From the NCBI GenBank assembly GCA_025462735.1, contig JAOAPC010000024.1:62001-126000 (forward strand): DNA of 64,000 nucleotides. The letters are read 5' to 3'. The DNA comes from Acidobacteriaceae bacterium (GTDB lineage: Bacteria > Acidobacteriota > Terriglobia > Terriglobales > Acidobacteriaceae). The notes beneath the pieces are model-generated. The model was not told the DNA's origin and made no database searches. It saw only the letters and a list, made by a program, of their open reading frames with translations. The position numbers and the translations under genes were made by a program. Positions within the stretch are counted from its first letter, which is position 1, and the number at the start of each line of letters is the position of its first letter. Shown here in pieces: positions 1 through 8,089 of the stretch.

Positions 1-24
1 CAACTGTTTGAATAAAAACAGTTG
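1..24. repeat. Inverted repeat abutting the tRNA 5' end
   Basis: The first nine bases and bases 16-24 are exact reverse complements (CAACTGTTT and AAACAGTTG) around a six-base AT-rich loop. The right arm ends on the first base of the tRNA. It may be the terminator of a gene left of the window or a processing structure in the tRNA precursor; the window edge prevents a decision. Confidence 0.4.
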
Positions 25-98
25 GGCGCTTAACTCAGCGGTAGAGTGCCATCCTCACACGGTGGAAGTCATAGGTTCGAATCCTATAGCGCCCACCA
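24..98 (+). tRNA. tRNA-Val (anticodon CAC)
   Basis: The sequence folds as a complete cloverleaf. The 7-bp acceptor stem is GGGCGCT/AGCGCCC, the D arm is ACTC/GAGT, and the anticodon stem CCATC/GGTGG carries a 7-base loop CTCACAC with T33. The anticodon CAC lies at 56-58 and reads GUG. The T arm is ATAGG/CCTAT with the TTCGAAT loop, the discriminator is A73, and the CCA end is encoded. The last 23-28 bases of the gene are repeated twice downstream (3912-3934 and 4106-4133), so this tRNA is probably the integration site of the element that follows. Confidence 0.95.
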
Positions 99-102
99 TT
101 AA
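75..102 (+). repeat. Left copy of 28-bp direct repeat (putative att site in tRNA-Val)
   Basis: The T-loop and 3' acceptor part of tRNA-Val, including CCA and the next four bases TTAA, recur without mismatch at 4106-4133, and the inner 23 bases recur at 3912-3934. Duplication of a tRNA 3' end at the far side of a segment is the usual mark of site-specific integration into tRNA genes. The tRNA itself stays intact, as expected when the incoming element restores the 3' end. Confidence 0.8.
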
Positions 103-410
103 TCATAGGCGGACGGCATCCTATGGCTCGCCGTTCGCACCATTTGGAACGTGAGAGGTGATTCGTTTCAGAACGAATTCCCGGATCAGATTCGACACAG
201 CCTCGGCACCCGTAGAAGCCAAACCATTGAACGAGCGTTGAGGAGGATGACACTTCGGCCAGCTGAATCGCTGTTATCGCCCTTTCAGTATTCTCTACAC
301 CAGTTCTGACTACTGCTGTCGTTAAACGCCAAACAACTTTAGAACCAAGGTGTCGATCGGGATATTTCCTGCACTCAACAGCAACGCTACCTTAATTGAA
401 ACCTTGCTAA
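103..410. other. Non-coding leader of the island
   Basis: About 300 bases between the tRNA end and the methylase gene. I see no convincing ORF, since a short minus-strand frame here crosses the tRNA. I see no strong Shine-Dalgarno directly before the methylase start and no integrase remnant. It presumably holds the methylase promoter. Confidence 0.4.
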
Positions 411-3400
411 ATGACCGAAACCTCTATTTCGCCGCCTCTTAAGATTTTGCGTAGCTTTGCAGCCCAGGTCGCAACGAAGTTCGCACTACCAGTACAGTTC
501 TCGCCTGAAGACCAGCTCAAGGGACCGACAGAGGAACTCTCAAAGTCGCTCGGTGCCCTTCTTAAGAAAGCAGTAGATGTCGTTACTGAGGTGCATTTGA
601 GCGATGTTTCTGGCCGTCCGGACATGGGCGTAACCGTCGATCATCTTTTAGCGGGTCACATCGAATTGAAAGCCCCTGGTAAAGGAGCAGACCCGAAGAA
701 GTTCAAAGGCGCCAACAAGAATCAGTGGACCAAATTCCAGGACTTGCCAAATCTGATTTACACCGACGGGAATGAGTGGACGCTGTTTCGCAACGGACAG
801 AGAATCGGCGCGATGGTGAGACTGTCGGGCGATATTACCGAAGATGGAGCTAAAGGGGTTGTCGAAAAAGATGCTGAAGCGCTAAGCAAACTGTTTTACG
901 ACTTCTTATCATGGCATCCCATTGTTCCGTCCACTCCCAAAGCCCTTGCCGAACTACTCGCGCCGCTTTGTCGCCTTTTGAAGTCCGACGTGCTGGCAGC
1001 AGTCCAGGACCCTATGTCCGATCTCAGCACGCTTGCGAAGGACTGGCGTACTTATCTGTTTCCTGATGCCGATGACAAGCAATTCGCCGATGCCTATGCA
1101 CAAACCCTTACATACGCCCTTCTTCTCGCGCGATTCTCGGGTGCATCAGATGTCACAACGGATGGTGCGGCGAAAGCAATCAAAGCTGGACATAGACTCC
1201 TTTCTGACGCGTTGAAAATCTTAACAGTCGACGAAGCCCGCAATGCAATTGAAGTTCCGGTCAGCCTGCTTGAACGTGTAATGGCAGAAATCGACGTTGC
1301 CAAACTCACAAGCAAGTCCAAAGGGGACCTTTGGCTCTACTTCTACGAGGATTTCCTTGCCGCCTATGACATCAAGATGAGGAAAGACCGAGGCGTGTAC
1401 TACACGCCGGTTGAGGTGGTGCAAGCTCAGGTTCATTTGATAGATGAACTCTTAACAGGAAAATTCCTGGCGGAGCACTCGTTCGTGGATGAGAAGGTTG
1501 TGACGCTTGATCCTGCATGTGGCACAGGCACCTACATATTGGCGGCGCTTCGGTTTGCACTTAACAAGGTTGAAAATGCAAAAGGCCCTGGAATGCGTGT
1601 GTCAGCGGCAAGCACAGCGGCAAGTAACCTGCATGCATTTGAACTGCTCGTCGGTCCATACTCGGTAGCCCATCTACGTTTGACTCAGCAACTTTCCAGC
1701 GAGAAAGCGGCAATACCTGAAGACGGCGTGCACGTTTATTTGGCCGATACATTGGAATCTCCACATGCGTTACCGCCAAAACACCTTCCACTCACTTACA
1801 AAAATCTGGGTGAAGAGCATAAGCGAGCGCAGAAGATAAAGTCGGGGACTCCGGTTCTTGTTTGCCTTGGAAACCCTCCGTATGATCGCCAAGAAATCGA
1901 AGATGATGACACCTCGCTAGAACGACGAAAAGGGGGGTGGGTTCGGTTTGGTGATACAGGAGTGGATGGAACTGGCATACTGCAGGATTTCATCGTTCCG
2001 CTGTCTGAAATCGACGCAGGCCTCCACGCAAAAAATCTCTACAACGATTACGTGTATTTCTGGAGGTGGGCTCTCTGGAAGGTATTCGAGACTCTATCTC
2101 CCCGTGGCATCGTGAGCTTTATTACCGCATCCTCGTATCTTAGAGGTCCCGGATTTGCTGGGATGCGTAAGGTTATGCGACAAACATTCGATGACCTCTG
2201 GCTTATCGATCTTGAGGGTGACAGTCGTGGTACTCGAATCACTGAGAATGTTTTTGAAATTCAGACCCCAGTCGTGATTGCGGTTGGCGTGCGATACAGC
2301 GTTCCAAGCCCTGATTCCCCAGCAAAGGTGCACTACGCTCGAATCACTGGGACCGCGGACGAAAAACTCGGTCACCTGAAAGCGATAAAGGGCCTTGCAG
2401 ATTTGCATTGGAGAGAAGCGCTCAACGGATGGTTTGATCCTTTTATCCCCACTACTGATAGCGTTTACTGGAATTGGCCTTTGTTGACGGACATCTTTCC
2501 TTGGCAAGAAAATGGCGTGCAATTCAAAAGAAATTGGCCCATTGGCGAGACTTTAGAACTTTTGGAACGGCGCTGGGCAGCCCTAGTTAGCCAGTCGGGA
2601 ACCGATCAGCGGCTCGCGCTTAAAGAAAGCGAAGCCCGAACTATCGAAAGAGCGTACAAGCCTTTGAGCGGAACTGAGAAACGGACTGCTCCCTTGAACA
2701 CCCTAAAGGCGGATAGCCCTTCGGTTCCACCTGTAAAGTATGCATTCAGAAGCTTTGATCGGCGATTTGCCCTTCTGGACATTCGCCTATGCGACCGACC
2801 CCGCAGGCAACTCTATGCTGCACATGGTCCTGAACAACTCTACCTTACTAGCCTGCTGACTGAGGTTCTGGGCGAAGGGCCAAGTGCTACTGCAACGGCA
2901 TTGATTCCGGACCTACACCACTTCAGGGGCTCATTCGGCGGTAGACACATTATCCCGCTGTGGCGAGACATTACTGCAACTGAACCGAACATCACCTCGG
3001 GTATTCTCTCTACTCTGGAACAAATTTTTCAAACTACAGTGTCCCCGATTAGCCTATTCTCCTACTCCTACGCGGTTCTGTTTGCGCCGGAGTATGTGAA
3101 AACATTCTGGGAGGAGTTAACGACGCCAGGACCAAGAGTTCCTCTTACAAAGGAACGCGCGTTGTTTGAAAAGGCGGCGTTACTGGGAAAGAAATTAATC
3201 TGGCTACACACCTTTGGTGAGCGTCTCGTTCCTGACGGAGTGACTCCTGGAACAATTCCAGGCGGAAAAGCTCGATGCAAAGTTGGGACGCCAACAACTC
3301 CAGACAATTATCCGAAGGAGTACTCGTTCAATGGTGCTACGAAGGAGCTTCACATAGGGGCCGGCGTATTCGAGCACGTTGAGCCTGAAATTTGGGACTT

Positions 3401-3725
3401 CAGTATTTCGGGATTTCATGTTCTGCAATCCTGGTTAGCTTTCCGTATGCAAAAAGGCGCGGGTAAGAAAAGTTCGCCGCTCGACCGTTTTAGGCCAAAT
3501 GTGTGGCAATTCGATGATGAGTTGCTGAAATTGCTGTGGATAATTGAGGCTACACTTGGGATGATTCCAGAGCTAGATGCCATCGTTTCTGAAATCAGAG
3601 CATCAGCGGTATTCAGTGCAGGGGATCTACCGACACCTACAGCAGAAGAGCGTGCCTCTCGTTCCGAAACTGACGACGAGGATTCAGAACCGAGTGTTCA
3701 GATGAGCTTGAGCGATGCAGAATAG
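411..3725 (+). CDS. Single-chain N6-adenine DNA methylase/restriction enzyme (type ISP/IIG-like)
   Basis: This 1104-residue protein has an adenine methyltransferase core. The AdoMet-binding motif I is DPACGTGTY at about residues 367-375, and the catalytic motif IV NPPY lies at 488-491. Upstream, D71 followed by E85-L86-K87 (in GRPD and HIELKAP) fits a PD-(D/E)XK nuclease spacing, so restriction and modification may sit on one chain. The C-terminal half, ending near residue 1060 with a FRPNVWQ...ELLKLLW stretch, resembles the target-recognition/C-terminal region of type ISP enzymes. No helicase motifs are visible, so it is not a classical translocating type ISP protein. No separate specificity subunit or nuclease gene is next to it. 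It is the only gene between the repeated tRNA ends, and its base composition looks more AT-rich than that of its neighbours, consistent with transfer. The ATG at 411 lacks a clear ribosome-binding site. Confidence 0.85.
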   Translation: MTETSISPPLKILRSFAAQVATKFALPVQFSPEDQLKGPTEELSKSLGALLKKAVDVVTEVHLSDVSGRPDMGVTVDHLLAGHIELKAPGKGADPKKFKGANKNQWTKFQDLPNLIYTDGNEWTLFRNGQRIGAMVRLSGDITEDGAKGVVEKDAEALSKLFYDFLSWHPIVPSTPKALAELLAPLCRLLKSDVLAAVQDPMSDLSTLAKDWRTYLFPDADDKQFADAYAQTLTYALLLARFSGASDVTTDGAAKAIKAGHRLLSDALKILTVDEARNAIEVPVSLLERVMAEIDVAKLTSKSKGDLWLYFYEDFLAAYDIKMRKDRGVYYTPVEVVQAQVHLIDELLTGKFLAEHSFVDEKVVTLDPACGTGTYILAALRFALNKVENAKGPGMRVSAASTAASNLHAFELLVGPYSVAHLRLTQQLSSEKAAIPEDGVHVYLADTLESPHALPPKHLPLTYKNLGEEHKRAQKIKSGTPVLVCLGNPPYDRQEIEDDDTSLERRKGGWVRFGDTGVDGTGILQDFIVPLSEIDAGLHAKNLYNDYVYFWRWALWKVFETLSPRGIVSFITASSYLRGPGFAGMRKVMRQTFDDLWLIDLEGDSRGTRITENVFEIQTPVVIAVGVRYSVPSPDSPAKVHYARITGTADEKLGHLKAIKGLADLHWREALNGWFDPFIPTTDSVYWNWPLLTDIFPWQENGVQFKRNWPIGETLELLERRWAALVSQSGTDQRLALKESEARTIERAYKPLSGTEKRTAPLNTLKADSPSVPPVKYAFRSFDRRFALLDIRLCDRPRRQLYAAHGPEQLYLTSLLTEVLGEGPSATATALIPDLHHFRGSFGGRHIIPLWRDITATEPNITSGILSTLEQIFQTTVSPISLFSYSYAVLFAPEYVKTFWEELTTPGPRVPLTKERALFEKAALLGKKLIWLHTFGERLVPDGVTPGTIPGGKARCKVGTPTTPDNYPKEYSFNGATKELHIGAGVFEHVEPEIWDFSISGFHVLQSWLAFRMQKGAGKKSSPLDRFRPNVWQFDDELLKLLWIIEATLGMIPELDAIVSEIRASAVFSAGDLPTPTAEERASRSETDDEDSEPSVQMSLSDAE

Positions 3726-3911
3726 AAACAAAACCCCATCCTTTGCTCGCCAACTACGGCGTGTCCAGTCGCGTGAAAAGCAGATCTTCAAATGCTCCAG
3801 CTTGAAGTGCGCGCTCCATATGCGCTCCGTTTGCAAGTTTAGGCTGATTCCTAAGGCTTTTTAATGTCATCCGCTGCACTGCATGTCGTTGAAACTACGT
3901 TTAACTGCTAA

Positions 3912-3934
3912 TTCGAATCCTATAGCGCCCACCA
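3912..3934 (+). repeat. Internal 23-bp copy of the tRNA-Val 3' end
   Basis: Exact copy of tRNA bases 76-98 (TTCGAATCC...CCCACCA), with unrelated flanks on both sides. It lies 178 bases after the methylase stop. A middle copy between two outer repeats suggests two integration events at the same site, or a composite element whose second module (3935-4105) is nearly gone. Confidence 0.8.
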
Positions 3935-4105
3935 CTGCAGAACAGGTCCCTGGGCTTCGCTCGGGATACGTTCGACGCGCTCAGTATTTCGGCACCCGGC
4001 TCTAACGCCGCGTAAACGCCTCAATTTCGGCTGCGGGCTCAGTTCTCAGCTTGCCCTGAGCAGTGTCGCTAGCGACGCGCCGAATGGGCCCGCAAAGCGC
4101 CTCAA
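3935..4105. other. Short segment between internal and right tRNA-end copies
   Basis: About 170 bases bounded by two tRNA-end repeats, with no usable ORF. It contains pieces resembling dispersed intergenic repeats seen elsewhere in the window (CTTCGCTCGGGA-like and TTGCCCTGAGC-like strings). The octamer CGCCTCAA occurs twice, the second time just before the right repeat. It is probably a decayed remnant of an earlier insertion. Confidence 0.4.
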
Positions 4106-4133
4106 GTTCGAATCCTATAGCGCCCACCATTAA
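4106..4133 (+). repeat. Right copy of 28-bp direct repeat (putative att site)
   Basis: Matches bases 75-102 at all 28 positions, including the TTAA after CCA. It marks the right boundary of the roughly 4-kb segment inserted at tRNA-Val. Ordinary chromosomal genes resume immediately afterwards. Confidence 0.8.
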
Positions 4134-4162
4134 CCAGCTCCCACCGCTGGTTTCGAACGAAG

Positions 4163-5428
4163 CTATCGCGGCAGAATCTCCAGCTTTTCCGCCGGAATAG
4201 TTTGGACCGTATTTTTATCAAGCTTCAAGTGCGAATAAACCATTTCCGGAGGAAGCCGCCGGATCCACTGGTTGAGAGAGACGTCCAAAACTTCGTTCGC
4301 CTTGAACATCTCTAAAAAGATCAAGTCAGTGTCGCCGGTGTTTTCCACGTAATGACCGGCATTGGCCGGAACGAAGCCGACGTCGTTAGCGTTGAAGTCC
4401 ATGGTACGTGCCGACCCAACGGGCATAAACACAGTCATTCGTCCCTTTCCCGCCATGTAGAACTGCCACTCAGAGGCATTGGGATGCCAATGGAGTTCGC
4501 GGATACCTCCGGGCTTAATCGTGTTCATGGCAACCGCAACATTCTTCGAGACAGGAAAATTGTGCGAGTCGACGATGCGTATTTCACCCCCGGTTGTTCG
4601 CTTGGTCGGCGCCATGGCTTCCATTTTGAATGTGTACTGCTGGGGAGACTGCACTTTCTGCCCGCCCACTGCTGCCTTGTCTTCCGCCAATGACTTCGGC
4701 AAGTCTGCTGGAAAGATGTAAAGCGAATCAGTCGGCAGAACGGTGAGAGCGCTCTCCGGCAGTCCAAAGTTCTTCGACAACACTTCGGGAGGCGTATGCG
4801 CCACGAATTCCGAGAGAAGGAATGTACCGTCTTCCGAAAACATACCTTGATCGAAGACCAGGAGGAATTCGCATCCGTCCGGTGCCAGGCCCTGGATCGA
4901 ATGAGGAAAGCCCGCCGGAAAATACCACAGATCGCCCTTGCTCACGTCGTCGATAAAGATCGTTCCATCAGGGTTCAGCAACGTGACGCGAGCATTTCCG
5001 TAGAGCATGATGGACCACTCATCGGCTGTATGCCAATGGAGTTCGCGAAAGCTGCCGGCCGTCAAGCGCATGTTCACGCCCGCCAGGTCGGTGGAGGACG
5101 GCAGTTCGCGCTGCGTCACCTGATGGGTCCAGCCCCCCTCTTGAATTCGCTTTTTCGTCAGATCGAAGGAGTACCAAACGGGACCGACATCCCCAAAATC
5201 CGTCGGAGGAGGTGTGTTTGAGTTGGGATTCTCGTCCAGGAGTGGTTTGTTCTCCTGTCCAGGGTTACTCGAAGAATGGTCTCTTTCCGCCTGTTGCGCA
5301 CCTTGCCGCGTCTGCGCGTGAGCAGTGAACCCGGCCAGAGTAGCCGCAGCCAATGCAGCCGAGCCGATTCCCAGTACGCTCCGTCTTGAAACTCCGTCGT
5401 GCATCATCTTGTCGTTCTTTTCACTCAT
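4163..5428 (-). CDS. oxdC: Tat-exported bicupin oxalate decarboxylase
   Basis: This 421-residue protein would convert oxalate to formate and CO2 using manganese. A twin-arginine signal is visible (SRRSVLGIG, Arg15-Arg16, then a hydrophobic stretch ending AHA-Q), so it acts outside the cytoplasm. Two cupin domains each show the metal set: H131, H133, E137, H176 and H313, H315, E320, H359. The active-site lid reads SEDGT (198-202), keeping the glutamate that separates decarboxylases from oxidases (Bacillus OxdC has SENST). The frame is open 29 codons further upstream, but the ATG at 5428 places the Tat signal at the N-terminus, with a GGAG about 13 bases ahead. The gene stands alone next to the tRNA island. 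Substrates other than oxalate cannot be excluded for this family. Confidence 0.85.
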   Translation of the reverse strand: MSEKNDKMMHDGVSRRSVLGIGSAALAAATLAGFTAHAQTRQGAQQAERDHSSSNPGQENKPLLDENPNSNTPPPTDFGDVGPVWYSFDLTKKRIQEGGWTHQVTQRELPSSTDLAGVNMRLTAGSFRELHWHTADEWSIMLYGNARVTLLNPDGTIFIDDVSKGDLWYFPAGFPHSIQGLAPDGCEFLLVFDQGMFSEDGTFLLSEFVAHTPPEVLSKNFGLPESALTVLPTDSLYIFPADLPKSLAEDKAAVGGQKVQSPQQYTFKMEAMAPTKRTTGGEIRIVDSHNFPVSKNVAVAMNTIKPGGIRELHWHPNASEWQFYMAGKGRMTVFMPVGSARTMDFNANDVGFVPANAGHYVENTGDTDLIFLEMFKANEVLDVSLNQWIRRLPPEMVYSHLKLDKNTVQTIPAEKLEILPR

Positions 5429-5839
5429 CGCTTCACTCACATTCTCCGTGCACCGTAGGGCGTGGCTCTTGACTGATTGCATGCAAATCACCAAATGCCC
5501 AGCGCCATGGCACAAGCCTTTCCTTGATCTCGGTTACAAGTTGACGTTCGCAGTGTCCAGATAAGGGATAGACGCGTCAGCATTTGGACATGTATCGATG
5601 CCACGCTGAAATTTGAAATGAACTGAAAGCGCAAAGATCACAGGATTCAAGTCGGTAAGTAAGCGGATCTATTGAGTTGATGATCTTCGTTGACCCTTCT
5701 TCTTGAGTGGAAGAGACCGTGCAATCAATGTTTCAGAGGAGCGATCGCGATCTTACCGGAAGGATGGACTCTGCAATTGACCTTAATAACATGCTGGAAG
5801 ATCGGCAAAGGAACTACAACATCTTCGATTGAAAGTCTC
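5429..5839. other. Divergent intergenic region
   Basis: About 400 bases between the oxalate decarboxylase (leftward) and the small membrane protein gene (rightward). Frames run through parts of it, but their N-terminal extensions show no protein-like features. It should hold promoters for both directions; no operator-like palindrome stood out. Confidence 0.35.
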
Positions 5840-6046
5840 ATGAAGACAGATCAAGAGAATGTCATTCAAACCAGGAACTACGCCGCACGCGTCAAGCACG
5901 TAATCGATCGTGACTTCGATCGGCTTCGGGCGCGCGTGTGGGAGCGGTCTACGCGGGCGCTGCAGAGACAGCGGGTGCAGGAAATCGCAATGACCGTCAT
6001 GGCCATCGTGCTGGGTAGCGCCGCGGGATGGGTAGTGATGAGATGA
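5840..6046 (+). CDS. Small protein with C-terminal membrane helix
   Basis: This 68-residue protein has a charged N-terminal half rich in Arg, Asp and Glu (likely helical, VKHVIDRDFDRLRARVWER) and one hydrophobic segment at the end (MTVMAIVLGSAAGWVVM). I do not recognise a family. The frame opens at 5690, but the translation before the ATG at 5840 looks non-coding. The stop overlaps the next start as ATGA (6043-6046), so the two genes are probably translationally coupled. A small membrane partner of the outer-membrane protein is a guess from position only. Confidence 0.55.
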   Translation: MKTDQENVIQTRNYAARVKHVIDRDFDRLRARVWERSTRALQRQRVQEIAMTVMAIVLGSAAGWVVMR

Positions 6047-7083
6047 CTGGCGCGATCAGGAGGGAACGGCAAATTCGTGAAGGCGGCGGAAGATCGACTC
6101 GACCGCGTTTATCACGGGCCTTCTTAGTCGTTATCCTCATCGCCTTTTTCTCTGGCGCCCTTCGGGCACAGACTTCAGAACTCGATGCCGGCGTACTCTC
6201 TACTGCAGTTCCACCTCCTTCGTTGAGGGTCCTGTCCGCGGACGAGTCCCTATTGAATTCCGCAGCACCCGGTCGAGAGGATTCGAATCAGAACGACACT
6301 AACGCCAGCAGTCGCGACCAACAGAACGATTGGGTGCACGCCTGGATGCGTACAGTAGACAAAGCGCGTGCTAGCCAGCCTCATTTTGTTTCGCCCTTAG
6401 TCACAACTCACGTCATGCTGGTCGAACAATACCGTTATGACATGTCTTGGCAGCAGGATCCCTCGGGCGGTACCGTGACCGCGAACTATGGCGCTTCACG
6501 GGGTTTGGAAATCATTCCTGCAACACGCTTTGAAGTGGGAATATTTCCGCCGGGTTACCTAGTGCATCAGTCGAAGGCCCCGGATGGATTTGGAGATCTC
6601 TCGTGGCAAGTGAAGTTCCGGGCGTTTTCCGCAACCGAGGGCAAGGGCGACTACTTTGTTGGACTGTTTCTAGGTGGTTCCTTCCCTACGGGCACTCCCC
6701 CGAACGGGTTGGGCCATACCGTTTTATCTCCTACATTCGCAGCCGCTAAGGGCATCGGCCATTGGGACATTCAGAGCACTATTGGCGCGAATCTTCCAAC
6801 CAGTGGCGCGAATGTGCTCGGCCAAATGATCATTTTCAATACCGCTGTCGATTACAAGGTGAAGGGCAAGATCTGGCCCATGCTCGAGCAAAATTCTATA
6901 TTTTGGTCGGGCGGCACGCTGGACGGAAAGAAGGAAGTATTCCTGACGCCCGGACTCGTGTTGGGCAGTGTTCCACTCGCGGAGCGACTGCATCTCACCG
7001 TTGGCGGTGGTATCCAGATCGCCGCGACACAGTTCCACCAATACAACCATCGCTGGATTCTCTCGGTGCGCTTCCCGTTTTGA
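6043..7083 (+). CDS. Outer-membrane beta-barrel protein, transporter-like
   Basis: This protein of about 346 residues has an N-terminal signal (hydrophobic LVVILIAFFSGALRAQ). A proline/asparagine-rich linker follows, and from residue 120 on the chain alternates in the way typical of beta-strands, ending in a terminal phenylalanine (SVRFPF) as many outer-membrane barrels do. The body resembles acidobacterial proteins related to the MetA/phenol-pathway transporter family: 'GFGDLSWQVKFR', 'GLFLGGSFPTG', 'LTPGLVLG'. Its substrate is unknown. The start at 6043 overlaps the upstream stop (ATGA); an ATG at 6028 would add five residues. It converges with ctaG after a 130-base gap. Confidence 0.65.
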   Translation: MTGAIRRERQIREGGGRSTRPRLSRAFLVVILIAFFSGALRAQTSELDAGVLSTAVPPPSLRVLSADESLLNSAAPGREDSNQNDTNASSRDQQNDWVHAWMRTVDKARASQPHFVSPLVTTHVMLVEQYRYDMSWQQDPSGGTVTANYGASRGLEIIPATRFEVGIFPPGYLVHQSKAPDGFGDLSWQVKFRAFSATEGKGDYFVGLFLGGSFPTGTPPNGLGHTVLSPTFAAAKGIGHWDIQSTIGANLPTSGANVLGQMIIFNTAVDYKVKGKIWPMLEQNSIFWSGGTLDGKKEVFLTPGLVLGSVPLAERLHLTVGGGIQIAATQFHQYNHRWILSVRFPF

Positions 7084-7214
7084 GCATCGCATGGAGAACG
7101 CGCGGCGCACTTGCTTAGGAGAGCGTTTTTGCCGGTCTCCGCGGCTGCGGGCAGAGTGCTAACAATATACAAAGATAGATTTGAGCGCTGCATTTTAGAG
7201 GATTTTCGCATGGT

Positions 7215-8081
7215 TCAGCGACCGGCCGCTGTTGTGTGCTGCGCGGCTCGCACAGCTCTTTGCGATTGCGCGTTCGACGGCGAGAGTATCTGCATGGTAA
7301 TGACGACTGCGGGGATGAGATACGCGAAGGTTATCCAAACCCACATCAGGGCCCCGGCACACTCCTGGTCCTGCAGAGGAGACAAACTGAAGATGTGGGC
7401 CGTCGATAGATAGCTCGGGTAAACAACACGCCCACAAAACGTGAGGAACGCGGAAAGAATGTCACAAGGTATCGTAGCAAGGAAGAGATACAAAGCCATG
7501 GACCACCGAGGCGATCTGGTCGCACTTGGCGAAGACTGCAGTATGGGCCACCAGAACAAGACGCCAGCAATTAGAAAACACACGTCCTCCACGATATGCA
7601 CCCAGTGGAAACGCATGCCCAACTGAAATGCAACCGGAAGATGCCATCCGATGACTGCGCCAGTGCCCGCCAACCAACACAACGCCGGATGCATAAGAAA
7701 TCGTTTGAGCCATCGTGCGGGCAGACTGACGAGGGCAGGATGAATCTTGATGAAGACCTTCGGTAACCCGCACATCACCGGAAACACTGGGGCGCCCGCG
7801 AGAATAAGCGGGGCGACAACCGTCATCAACAGAAGGTGCTTCATCATGTGTATCGTGAGCGACTGATGATCGAGTGTGGACAACGGAGAACCGACTGCAG
7901 TCGACGCCGCGAAGAGCCCACTGGTAAATGCGGCAAGCCGCCAACCAGCGACGAGGTTTGGAAAGGCATTACGAAGAGAAAGCCAGCCGCGCAAATAAAC
8001 AATTTCGGTGACGACCGCGAGTATCGATGTGATGACGAGCGGGAGCGACCACGACTCCATGTGTGCATGGGGAGCGGACAT
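7215..8081 (-). CDS. ctaG: Cytochrome c oxidase assembly factor, caa3-type CtaG
   Basis: This 288-residue polytopic membrane protein has about seven hydrophobic helices. Family signatures include HMMKHLLLMTVVAPLILAG and, later, histidine-bearing loops such as GWHLPVAFQ and HIVEDVCFL. CtaG of the caa3 family helps deliver copper to the oxidase. It is the last gene of the bc/caa3 operon, eight bases after the cytochrome b gene, which fits an assembly role. An ATG seven codons downstream (8060) is an alternative start. Confidence 0.85.
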   Translation of the reverse strand: MSAPHAHMESWSLPLVITSILAVVTEIVYLRGWLSLRNAFPNLVAGWRLAAFTSGLFAASTAVGSPLSTLDHQSLTIHMMKHLLLMTVVAPLILAGAPVFPVMCGLPKVFIKIHPALVSLPARWLKRFLMHPALCWLAGTGAVIGWHLPVAFQLGMRFHWVHIVEDVCFLIAGVLFWWPILQSSPSATRSPRWSMALYLFLATIPCDILSAFLTFCGRVVYPSYLSTAHIFSLSPLQDQECAGALMWVWITFAYLIPAVVITMQILSPSNAQSQRAVRAAQHTTAAGR

Positions 8082-8089
8082 GGCGAGGT

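Noticed and set aside
35-253. Minus-strand frame of 72 codons crossing the tRNA gene
   Set aside because: It overlaps the well-folded tRNA-Val and has no protein-like features or ribosome-binding site.
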